From Chloroflexota bacterium (GTDB taxonomy: Bacteria; Chloroflexota; Anaerolineae; Anaerolineales; UBA11858): 8,652 bases of DNA. The DNA is taken from NCBI GenBank assembly GCA_030666985.1, contig DAOUWT010000093.1:1-8652 (forward strand). Reading direction: 5' to 3'. The notes beneath the pieces were generated by a model. The model ran no database searches. It was not told where the DNA came from and worked only from the letters and a program-made list of their open reading frames with translations. The translations under genes were made by a program, and so were the position numbers. This document shows, piece by piece, positions 1 through 5,606 of the stretch (position 1 is its first letter; every line of letters begins with the position of its first letter).

Positions 1-2
1 AG

Positions 3-1751
3 CTGCCTCCCAAAGACGTGCAGAGTGTTACCCAGTATCTAGGCAAACTCATGGGGATGTACCCCAGCGTGCGCGTCGTTGTGGCGGCGTCTGACCAATA
101 TTTTGACGGTCTTCTGGGCCTGGGGCTGGCTCCACTGGCGGTGGCCGGTTGGGGGAGACGTGACCGGGTGGACTTTGCCCAAAGGTGGGGGCATTTGTGG
201 GGACGTTACGCCGCACCTCAAGCAGAAGAGGAGATGAGCATTGATCCGCTCCTGCTCAACGGATGGCTCTTCGGTGAGCCGGGAGCGCCCACGCCCCTAG
301 AGTTCACGCTCAAGGTGTGGGCCGTGTACGCCGGGGACGTGCTGGGGCCAAGTTCCGCCGACGCCCTGGAATCTCACCTCCGCCGCATGACGGCAAATAT
401 CAAGAAAAATCCCATCCCGGCTCTTATCAACATTGCCTGGCAAGCGGTGAAGGCCCGGCAGACCACTTTCTCAGAAGAAGAGGCTCAAGCTTGGGTAAAA
501 TTGAAAGATTACGCACCAAGCGAAGAAGAGGAAGGCAAAACCAGTCCCCTTGGCTTGTTAATATCCTCCCTCCTTGAAAACGGATTTTTGGCAACCCGCA
601 GCGACGGAGACCTCAGTTTTAGGCACATAGCCATGGCCGGGTACCTGGCGGCTCAATCCACGGACATGCATCCGGATGAGGTCATCCAAGAGCTAGTTGA
701 CCAACCAGATTGGGCATTTAAACGCCAAACTCTCTATTACATGGCAGCCGAACGCGAGATAGGAACCTGGATAAGGGAATTCACCCGCAAAGACAATTTG
801 CTCGCCAGAGAATTGCTCCAGGCCGGGCAATGGTTATCCACCCTGCCCAAAGGGGCACAGGAACGGCAAAGCATCCTCAAAGCCATTACCAACACCCTCA
901 ATGACACCTCGAAACCTCTCGAAGTCAAGGCGCGTGCAGCCTCAGTTTTGGCGACCACGGGCGACCCCCAGGCAGGCGCCATATTCCAATATTTGTTGAA
1001 ATCCGCACAAAGTGAAACCAGGCAGGTGGCCGCCTTGGGCAGCGGTTTCATCCGGGATACAGGAGCAGTAAAAGCCTTGGCTGGATTATTGGGAAGCTCT
1101 CCCGAAATCAACCAGGCCGCCTGCCTGGCCCTGGTCAATATTGGAACTCCCCCGGCCTTAGACGCTGTTGCCGAAGCTCTCCTGACCGGAAGCGAACAAC
1201 TCCGCCGCGCTGCCGCGGAAGCTTTAGCCAACCATCCCCAAGAAGGACACCCAACCTTGCAAGAGGGCAGCGCCATAGACGATATTTTAGTACGCCATGC
1301 CGCAGTCTACGGCCTGAGACGGGTCAATGAACTTTGGGCAACTCACATTCTGGAAAAAATGCGCGTAGAAGAAGGCGAGTGGATCGTGCGTGATGCAGCC
1401 AAACAAGCCGTGGAGGATATGAAAATACCGCCCGCCTCCCCCTCCCCGCTCCCCTCTTTGGAAGATACTCCGTGGCTGATCGCCTTCGCCGGGGAAGAAG
1501 GGGTAGGCATTTCGGCTGGGGCTTCTTCCCAGGATATGCTGCTCAAAGCCCTAAGAAACGGCTCCGAAGAACAACAATTAGCTGCCCTCTCTCTCATTCG
1601 ACGGAAAGGAATTGCCAACGTCTTCCCGGATCTGTACCATGCCCTTTACGGGGGAACACCGTCTGTCAGTACAGCGGCCTTCGATGCTCTGTGGCACCTG
1701 GCAGGGGCCGGCGCGGAAATACCGGATCCGGCGATGTTTGGGTTGGGGTGA
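3..1751 (+). CDS. STAND/NACHT-like NTPase C-terminal region with HEAT-like repeats (5' partial)
   Basis: This is the C-terminal part of a large multidomain protein. The frame is open to the left edge: the codons before the first possible start (GTG at 18) read LPPKD and continue the fold, so the true start lies outside the window. Numbering from that GTG, residues 16-60 (YPSVRVVVAAS, then PLAVAGW, then FAQRW) resemble the end of a NACHT NTPase core, which usually reads RVVVTAS and LxGW. Residues 76-105 and FRHIAMAGYLAA (201-212) look like the following helical region. The P-loop would be upstream and is not seen. Residues 300-465 form short paired helices rich in Ala and Leu, such as VKARAASVLA and LRRAAAEALA, typical of HEAT repeats. 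A Pro/Ser linker (471-480) leads to a last helical module. STAND proteins bind NTP and oligomerise on sensing a ligand; the HEAT part is usually the sensor. A role in regulation or phage defence is inference only. Confidence 0.5.
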   Translation: MPPKDVQSVTQYLGKLMGMYPSVRVVVAASDQYFDGLLGLGLAPLAVAGWGRRDRVDFAQRWGHLWGRYAAPQAEEEMSIDPLLLNGWLFGEPGAPTPLEFTLKVWAVYAGDVLGPSSADALESHLRRMTANIKKNPIPALINIAWQAVKARQTTFSEEEAQAWVKLKDYAPSEEEEGKTSPLGLLISSLLENGFLATRSDGDLSFRHIAMAGYLAAQSTDMHPDEVIQELVDQPDWAFKRQTLYYMAAEREIGTWIREFTRKDNLLARELLQAGQWLSTLPKGAQERQSILKAITNTLNDTSKPLEVKARAASVLATTGDPQAGAIFQYLLKSAQSETRQVAALGSGFIRDTGAVKALAGLLGSSPEINQAACLALVNIGTPPALDAVAEALLTGSEQLRRAAAEALANHPQEGHPTLQEGSAIDDILVRHAAVYGLRRVNELWATHILEKMRVEEGEWIVRDAAKQAVEDMKIPPASPSPLPSLEDTPWLIAFAGEEGVGISAGASSQDMLLKALRNGSEEQQLAALSLIRRKGIANVFPDLYHALYGGTPSVSTAAFDALWHLAGAGAEIPDPAMFGLG

Positions 1752-1874
1752 GTTATTAGTCTAGTAGTCTCTAGTCTTGTAGTCGTTAGTCTGGTGGTCG
1801 CTAGTCAGCTTCCCGATTCCTAGTCCCCGATTCCTAGTCCCTGATTCCTAATCCCTGATTCCTAATCCCTGACC
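1752..1874. repeat. Intergenic word repeat: TAGTC-rich block then 14-bp tandem repeat
   Basis: The repeat begins directly after the stop codon of the NACHT-like gene. Positions 1752-1811 are built from variants of TAGTC (for example TTAGTCTAGTAGTCTCTAGT). Positions 1812-1874 are a tandem array of 14-bp units: CCCGATTCCTAGTC twice, then CCTGATTCCTAATC twice, then a half unit. The stretch 1780-1799 matches 5448-5467 at 19 of 20 positions, so the same repeat type occurs in another gap 3.6 kb away. On the minus strand the array is G-rich, with GG and GGG runs every 4-5 bases. No ORF or promoter is evident in it. Confidence 0.5.
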
Positions 1875-1895
1875 TTCCCCAATATACCAATGCAC

Positions 1896-1940
1896 AAAGC
1901 CCTCGCGAGGAAGAATCATTTCTCGCGAGGGCTTTTTCTT
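1896..1940 (+). terminator. Intrinsic terminator of the NACHT-like gene
   Basis: A perfect 14-bp stem pairs 1896-1909 (AAAGCCCTCGCGAG) with 1922-1935 (CTCGCGAGGGCTTT) around a 12-base loop. It is followed by a T-rich run to 1940. The site lies between two convergent genes. On the minus strand the stem ends in only three Ts, so it should act best for plus-strand transcripts but may also stop the DUF167 transcript. Confidence 0.5.
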
Positions 1941-1968
1941 TTCTGTCGAAATGTCTAATGAATCAATA

Positions 1969-2274
1969 TCAAGTTAAATTAGAGATAATCTTTTTGTTAA
2001 CGCTAGCGGGTGCCATATCCAAGATGGAAACTAATTTATCACGTTTGGACTTCCCGGCTACAATGTCTATCTTGTCAACGGAAATACCTAAGACACCGGC
2101 CAAAAGTGACTTCAAGCTCTCGTTTAGCCCCCCGCCAGAATCGCTTAGGCGAACCTTGACAGTACCATCATGGAGAACTTCGACAATCTCATCACGTCTC
2201 GCGCGAGGAATAACCCGAATGCCTAAAGCAGCCCCTTTTACCCCATTATGAAGACGAAAATCTTTTCCACTCAT
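1969..2274 (-). CDS. yggU: DUF167 / YggU family (UPF0235) protein
   Basis: This small soluble protein of about 101 residues belongs to the DUF167 (UPF0235, YggU) family, whose biochemical role is not established. The family signature is clear: IRVIPRARRDEIVEVLHDGTVKVRL near the N-terminus is the usual 'V.P.A....v......lkvrl' pattern, and NESLKSLLAG and VDKIDIVAGKSKRDKLVSI give the 'N..l...la..l.v....i.iv.G..sr.K...i' second half. Length is normal for the family. I choose ATG at 2274 rather than GTG at 2280 because GAGGT (2281-2285) then sits 6 nt upstream; it would touch the GTG. The gene follows yggT by 170 bp, an order seen in many bacteria (yggT-yggU). It converges on the NACHT-like gene and probably shares the terminator at 1896-1935. 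Family assignment is firm; function is unknown. Confidence 0.5.
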   Translation of the reverse strand: MSGKDFRLHNGVKGAALGIRVIPRARRDEIVEVLHDGTVKVRLSDSGGGLNESLKSLLAGVLGISVDKIDIVAGKSKRDKLVSILDMAPASVNKKIISNLT

Positions 2275-2280
2275 AGTCAC

Positions 2281-2285
2281 ACCTC
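2281..2285 (-). promoter_or_regulatory. Shine-Dalgarno of the DUF167 gene
   Basis: The minus strand reads GAGGT-GTGACT-ATG. The 6-nt spacing points to ATG at 2274 as the start instead of the overlapping in-frame GTG at 2280. Confidence 0.5.
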
Positions 2286-2349
2286 AGGATAATTTTCTCA
2301 AAAACTAATCTTAGTCTATAGGCTCTTTGGGATTTCGCGGGGTTTGTCT

Positions 2350-2394
2350 GTGAAACGTGAATCGTGATGCGTAAGTTACTCGGTCACGTTTCAC
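2350..2394. repeat. Intergenic inverted repeat (GTGAAACGTGA type)
   Basis: GTGAAACGTGA (2350-2360) and TCACGTTTCAC (2384-2394) are perfect 11-bp inverted arms around a 23-base loop. The neighbouring words ATCGTGATGCG and CGCTTCACGCTTCAT (to about 2408) are variations on the same theme, so the element is a small low-complexity palindrome in the yggT-yggU gap. No T-run follows on either strand, so it does not look like a standard terminator. Confidence 0.5.
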
Positions 2395-2444
2395 GCTTCA
2401 CGCTTCATTTTGTTCTCAACCTCGTAAATCCCTAGTAACCCTAC

Positions 2445-2711
2445 TTATATTATCAATGAAAGCAGCAAATTACGCAAGAGGGAAGCCAATAATTCCACTA
2501 AAATAATTAAAATCATAGGGCTAAAATCCACCATTCCAAAAGGCGGCACCACGCGGCGGATAGGCGCCAGCAAAGGATCTACCAAACGGTCAATGGTCTG
2601 CCGGAAAGGGTGAAAGGGATCCATGAAATAGGAAAGAATAATTTTCAAGATCACCAGCCAAAAGAGAAGTTTTGCTGCTATATCAAGGACGTAGATTAAA
2701 ACATTTATCAT
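2445..2711 (-). CDS. yggT: YggT family membrane protein
   Basis: This is an 88-residue integral membrane protein of the YggT family (also called YlmG or CCB3 in other lineages). It has two hydrophobic segments, residues 4-28 and 65-87. Between them lies the hallmark loop: SYFMDPFHPFRQTIDRLVDP followed by LLAPIRRVVPP, matching the family pattern 'P..p....i..itdP.L.piRr..P'. Bacterial single-copy forms are about this length. The family is linked to membrane and division-site organisation in some bacteria and to plastid membrane biogenesis; its exact role is unsettled. It starts 35 bp after the end of pgeF, which suggests co-transcription, and yggU follows. ATG at 2711 has a modest AAGG about 9 nt upstream. 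The family call is confident. Confidence 0.5.
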   Translation of the reverse strand: MINVLIYVLDIAAKLLFWLVILKIILSYFMDPFHPFRQTIDRLVDPLLAPIRRVVPPFGMVDFSPMILIILVELLASLLRNLLLSLII

Positions 2712-2746
2712 TCGCTAATACCTTTTTAAACTCAATGAAGTATTCT

Positions 2747-3529
2747 TTACACAAGTCCTATCAGCGCTCCAAAACGGCCTGTGCGCCCATTTTCCGCGCG
2801 GTGGGAAAACCAATCCTCAACGTGACAAGCTGTACATATTCCAGCAATCTCAACTTGGGTGACTCCGGCCTGCTCCAGGGCAAGCTGGTTGGCTTTCCAC
2901 AGGTCTAATTTTACCGCACCATCCCTTGAGAACAATAGGGCAGAGGCATCATCAGGAAAAGCACACTCCACCTCGGCGATCACGTCGGGGCCAACCTCAT
3001 AATGGTCAGGGCCAATGGAAGGCCCAATCCCGGTCAAAATGTCTTCTGGCTTCGTGCCATAATATTCCTGCATGGCCTCCACAGTAGCAGTCGCCACCTT
3101 GCGCACAGTCCCCTGCCACCCGGCATGAGCTAGCCCAATGGCAGCGTGAATAGGGTCATAGAACAGAACCGGGACACAATCTGCGAAGCGCATAAACAAA
3201 GAAACGCCAACTTTATCAGTCACCATAGCATCTGCTTTAAGGATATTTTCTGGGGAAGTGAGCGGAGCCGTAACTTGCACGACCTTTGCACTATGCACTT
3301 GCCAAACAGCGTACATAGAATCAAACGAATGTCCCACGGCGCGGAACGCTCGTTGGCGGTTTTCTGCCACACGCTCAGGCGCGTCCCCCACCGCCCCTCC
3401 CAGGTTGAGCGTCCCCCACGGGGCCGGACTAACCCCTCCCCTGCGGGTAAAAGCAGCCTGAGTCAGTTCAGGAAAATCCAGGGAAGAGAAATAATAATAG
3501 GGGATCCCGTTTTTCTCACGAAAAGGCAT
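2747..3529 (-). CDS. pgeF: PgeF / YfiH family multicopper-type purine nucleosidase (laccase domain)
   Basis: This is a 260-residue protein of the Cu-oxidase_4 (DUF152, YfiH/PgeF) family. Members were first called polyphenol oxidases; work on the family points to purine nucleoside phosphorolysis or deamination and, in some bacteria, to correcting peptidoglycan precursors. The metal-site motifs are all present: His79 in WQVHSAKVVQV, Cys118 in FADCVPVLFYDP and His135 in LAHAGWQGTV. The C-terminal signature (GICTACHVEDWFSHR, then GRTGRFGALIGL) is complete. No signal peptide is seen, so it should be cytoplasmic. The frame is open nine codons further to ATG 3556, but I choose ATG 3529: GGGAG (3540-3544) precedes it and MPFREKNGIPYYYF is the typical family N-terminus. 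The yggT gene follows after 35 bp. Its placement beside yggT/yggU is common in bacteria. Confidence 0.5.
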   Translation of the reverse strand: MPFREKNGIPYYYFSSLDFPELTQAAFTRRGGVSPAPWGTLNLGGAVGDAPERVAENRQRAFRAVGHSFDSMYAVWQVHSAKVVQVTAPLTSPENILKADAMVTDKVGVSLFMRFADCVPVLFYDPIHAAIGLAHAGWQGTVRKVATATVEAMQEYYGTKPEDILTGIGPSIGPDHYEVGPDVIAEVECAFPDDASALLFSRDGAVKLDLWKANQLALEQAGVTQVEIAGICTACHVEDWFSHRAENGRTGRFGALIGLV

Positions 3530-3539
3530 TGTCAATCTT

Positions 3540-3544
3540 CTCCC
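3540..3544 (-). promoter_or_regulatory. Shine-Dalgarno of pgeF
   Basis: The minus strand reads GGGAG-AAGATTGACA-ATG, a 10-nt spacing. It lies inside the nine-codon extension of the longer frame and so favours ATG 3529 over ATG 3556. Confidence 0.5.
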
Positions 3545-3571
3545 GTAACATCTCATAATTTCGTGGGGGGC

Positions 3572-4591
3572 TTAGACCTCCGAGGTTTTTGTACTGCAAA
3601 CCTCGGAGGTCGTGCCCTCACCCAAGGCAGCAAATTTAACAGCTATCACTTTCCGAGTCTCCACCATAGTCTCTTCTACCAGGGGATACCCGAACCAGGC
3701 AATAGAAAGCCCAAACAAAGAACCTGTCAGAGTGCGGAGAAAAGGAGTGCTTTCGCGATAGGGAAGCAAATCCCAAGGGAAAAGTTGAGAAATAAGCTGG
3801 CTAAAGCCATCCAAGCCAATAGGAACCAAACCCAATAACACAAAAGCCCAAACAGGAAGGGGTTTGATCTTAGTCTTGAAAGCAGCAAAAACCAGCCCAA
3901 ACAACAACATCGCCCCATAAATAGCCACATCGCGCTGGCAAAAGGCAACCTTATACCCCAATTGCTCGTTCCCTATGAATTCGCGGGCGGCAAATAAATC
4001 ACCAGAGTCGCGCCCCGTGGCTTCTTCATAAGTCATCAACCCCTCCACCCCAGCGGCCTCTCGCGGGTAAGCAATTTGCTCCCCGTAAAGGAACCAAGAG
4101 CGGTAAGCAAGCTGGTGGCAAAGCCTGCTATACACAGCATAAGTAATGCGAGCCGGAGCAATCATTCCCGCGTGCTGCATAACCGGAGCCACAAAAGCCA
4201 GCCCCACATAAAGGAGCACAAAAAAGTTGAAAGCCAGCATATAATGGTTCGAGAACCAACGGAAAAAACGGTCCGCAGAGGAAATCTTTTGCCCGCGTTT
4301 CACCTTTTTGCGATACACCTCATCATCAGCCGCTTCAAGCTGGGTTGCTCGGTCGCGAGCGGCTCCCAAAGTCATGGCCAATTTTTGGCGGTCAAAGGGA
4401 ACTTCGAGGCGGTAGGGGCCAATCTCGGCCACTGGTATCGCCGTGCCATATTTTCGCAAAAGCCCCTCATCCGCCTCAACGTCTAAAACCACCAAGCGGT
4501 GGGGAAACTCTCCCCGGAGAGAGGCCAAATCTGCTTCGGCTTGTTCGCAAAGACGGCATTCTGGACAGGAATATAAAGTCACTGTTATCAC
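3572..4591 (-). CDS. Glutaredoxin-like domain fused to DUF2085 membrane protein
   Basis: This 339-residue protein has two parts. Residues 1-75 look like a glutaredoxin/thioredoxin-like (DUF836-type) domain: a beta strand leads into SCPECRLCEQAE, with Cys9, Cys12 and Cys15, and a candidate cis-proline follows at Pro53 (TAIPVAEI). A charged linker (80-112) leads to a membrane part with segments near 117-137, 224-238, 246-262 and 288-304. DUF2085 hallmarks are YSRLCHQLAYRS (154-165), CQRDVAIYG (218-226) and GLDGFSQL (259-266). DUF2085 has no known function. The first domain has no signal peptide and is probably cytoplasmic. Start is GTG 4591, with AAGGAG 10 nt upstream. It follows ccdA by 118 bp, so a shared thiol-redox task is plausible but inferred. 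The last 13 codons lie in a palindromic repeat (3575-3611) and encode TSEV twice, which looks like an added tail. Confidence 0.5.
   Translation of the reverse strand: MITVTLYSCPECRLCEQAEADLASLRGEFPHRLVVLDVEADEGLLRKYGTAIPVAEIGPYRLEVPFDRQKLAMTLGAARDRATQLEAADDEVYRKKVKRGQKISSADRFFRWFSNHYMLAFNFFVLLYVGLAFVAPVMQHAGMIAPARITYAVYSRLCHQLAYRSWFLYGEQIAYPREAAGVEGLMTYEEATGRDSGDLFAAREFIGNEQLGYKVAFCQRDVAIYGAMLLFGLVFAAFKTKIKPLPVWAFVLLGLVPIGLDGFSQLISQLFPWDLLPYRESTPFLRTLTGSLFGLSIAWFGYPLVEETMVETRKVIAVKFAALGEGTTSEVCSTKTSEV
3575..3611. repeat. 14-bp perfect palindrome forming the 3' end of the DUF2085 gene
   Basis: GACCTCCGAGGTTT (3575-3588) and AAACCTCGGAGGTC (3598-3611) pair perfectly around a 9-base loop. The whole element lies within the coding frame on the minus strand, and the TAA stop (3572-3574) follows at once. 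Each arm encodes TSEV, giving a TSEV-CSTK-TSEV tail. No T-run follows, so it does not resemble a normal intrinsic terminator, although it could protect the mRNA 3' side or attenuate transcription into pgeF. Confidence 0.5.
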
Positions 4592-4601
4592 AAATAAAAT
4601 A

Positions 4602-4607
4602 CTCCTT
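4602..4607 (-). promoter_or_regulatory. Shine-Dalgarno of the DUF2085 fusion gene
   Basis: The minus strand reads AAGGAG-TATTTTATTT-GTG. This supports the GTG start at 4591. The next in-frame GTG (4582) would lie 19 nt from this site. Confidence 0.5.
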
Positions 4608-4612
4608 AGCTT

Positions 4613-4711
4613 AGTGCGTGGGTATATTGGTAGATTGGTGAGATTGGGAAATTGGTTCCAATGTACTAATTTACCAGTATACCAATCCCCAATCTACCCG
4701 TGTACTGCACT
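4613..4711. repeat. Imperfect inverted repeat between ccdA and the DUF2085 gene
   Basis: The ends AGTGC (4613-4617) and GCACT (4707-4711) are inverted. Inside, the left half is made of words such as GGTAGATTGG, TGAGATTGGG and AAATTGG, and the right half holds their complements CCAATCCCC, AATCTACCC and ATTTACC. The element fills nearly the whole 118-bp gap and its end overlaps the ccdA stop codon. It is a third, unrelated low-complexity palindrome type, with no T-run to make it a clear terminator. Confidence 0.5.
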
Positions 4712-5432
4712 AGAAGTTTATGTCTAAAAATCCGCCAAAACGGGCTAATTGGGCAAACGTCCCAAAGAACAACATCACGCCCACAACAACGAGGACGACG
4801 CCCATGGCTATTTCCACATAGTGGGTCACTTTTCCAAAGCGCTGCAAGGCTGAGGATGCCCACTCCATGCCCAGGGCGGCAATCAAAAAGGGGATGGCTA
4901 ATCCGGCAGAGTAGGCGGCCAACAAAAGTGCGCCGGTGAAGGGTGATCCCCTGCTGAGGGAGAGGGTGAGAATTGCGCCCAGAACGGGGCCAACGCAGGG
5001 CGACCATCCCGCCGAGAAGAAAACGCCCATCAGGGCCGAGGCCAAATAGCCTTGATTTTTGTCGGGCTGGGATTGGGTGCGGGTGTCGTATTGCAAAAAT
5101 GGGATGCGGATAAGACCGGTCATGTGAAGTCCAAAAACGACGACCACTACGCCGCCAATTTTCGCCAGCCAGGGGCGGATTTCATACAAGACGTTGCCCA
5201 GGGCGGCGGTGGCGACTCCCAAAAGGATAAAGACAAAACTAAAGCCCAGCACGAAGGCCACACCATGGGAAAAGACCTCCCAGCGGTTTTTGTTTTCGTC
5301 ACTTTCAGAAAGAGACGATTGCCCTCCCAGGTATCCGATATAAGCAGGGACAAGGGGAAAGACGCAAGGAGAAAGAAAAGATGCTAGGCCAGCTATAAAG
5401 GCGAGTCCGAGGGTGAGGTTTTGAGAGGGCAT
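4710..5432 (-). CDS. ccdA: CcdA-type cytochrome c biogenesis / thiol-disulfide transporter
   Basis: This 240-residue, six-helix membrane protein belongs to the CcdA/DsbD-transmembrane family. It carries reducing equivalents from cytoplasmic thioredoxin across the membrane to extracytoplasmic thiol proteins, for example for cytochrome c maturation. The two catalytic cysteines lie in the expected motifs: Cys23 in SFLSPCVFPLVPAYIGYL and Cys146 in GWSPCVGPVLGAIL. Hydrophobic segments are near 8-30, 57-75, 90-110, 130-158, 168-190 and 203-224. Length is normal. ATG 5432 is the earliest possible start because an in-frame TAA lies two codons upstream. No Shine-Dalgarno sequence is visible, as the upstream DNA is TAGTC-type repeat. 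No CcmG/ResA-like partner with a signal peptide lies in the window; the next gene carries a CxxC glutaredoxin-like domain instead. The assignment is firm. Confidence 0.5.
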   Translation of the reverse strand: MPSQNLTLGLAFIAGLASFLSPCVFPLVPAYIGYLGGQSSLSESDENKNRWEVFSHGVAFVLGFSFVFILLGVATAALGNVLYEIRPWLAKIGGVVVVVFGLHMTGLIRIPFLQYDTRTQSQPDKNQGYLASALMGVFFSAGWSPCVGPVLGAILTLSLSRGSPFTGALLLAAYSAGLAIPFLIAALGMEWASSALQRFGKVTHYVEIAMGVVLVVVGVMLFFGTFAQLARFGGFLDINF

Positions 5433-5606
5433 AGTTGGTTAGTCTGATAGTCGTTAGTCTGGTAGTCCGTTAATCAATGGTCTGAGTAGTCGCCTAGTCA
5501 CGAGTTTCCTAGTACCTGATCTCCTGTTTTCCTGCTTCCCTGTTTCCCTGATCTCCTGATTCCCTGTTTTCCTGATTCCTAGTCGCTAGTCACTAGTCAC
5601 TGATTC
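5433..5606. repeat. Intergenic word repeat between the L,D-transpeptidase gene and ccdA
   Basis: This gap consists wholly of short recurring words. Positions 5433-5500 hold TAGTC variants; about 5515-5580 hold CTCCTG, TTCCCTG and TTTCCTG variants; 5578-5606 return to TAGTCACTAGTCACTGATTCC. The repeat runs a few bases into the stop end of the L,D-transpeptidase gene. It shares 19 of 20 bases at 5448-5467 with 1780-1799, and the motif CTGATTCCTAATCCCT with the 14-bp array near 1842. I see no convincing promoter, RBS or terminator in it. Confidence 0.5.

Noticed and set aside
737..1276. 179-codon minus-strand open frame inside the NACHT-like gene
   Set aside because: It is antisense to the HEAT-repeat coding region, has no family likeness and no ribosome-binding site.
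1752..1874. CRISPR array
   Set aside because: The 14-bp units are directly adjacent with no spacers, and no cas gene is present.
2300..2345. Promoter for the DUF167 gene
   Set aside because: Candidates such as TATAGA or TAAGAT lack a matching -35 or extended -10, so I could not support one.
3530..3556. Nine-codon N-terminal extension of pgeF (ATG 3556)
   Set aside because: The SD GGGAG lies within this stretch, and the family N-terminus begins at the ATG at 3529.
3575..3611. Standard terminator of the DUF2085 gene
   Set aside because: The stem is perfect but lies before the stop codon, and the DNA that follows on the minus strand (TAAGCCCCCCACG) has no T-run.
3146..3838. 230-codon plus-strand open frame across pgeF and the DUF2085 gene
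   Set aside because: It runs antisense through two well-recognised genes and the gap and palindrome between them; its translation has no recognisable domain and is rich in Arg, Ser and His, as shadow frames are.
4613..4711. Intrinsic terminator after ccdA
   Set aside because: Pairing is imperfect over long A/T-rich arms, and no T-run follows on the minus strand.
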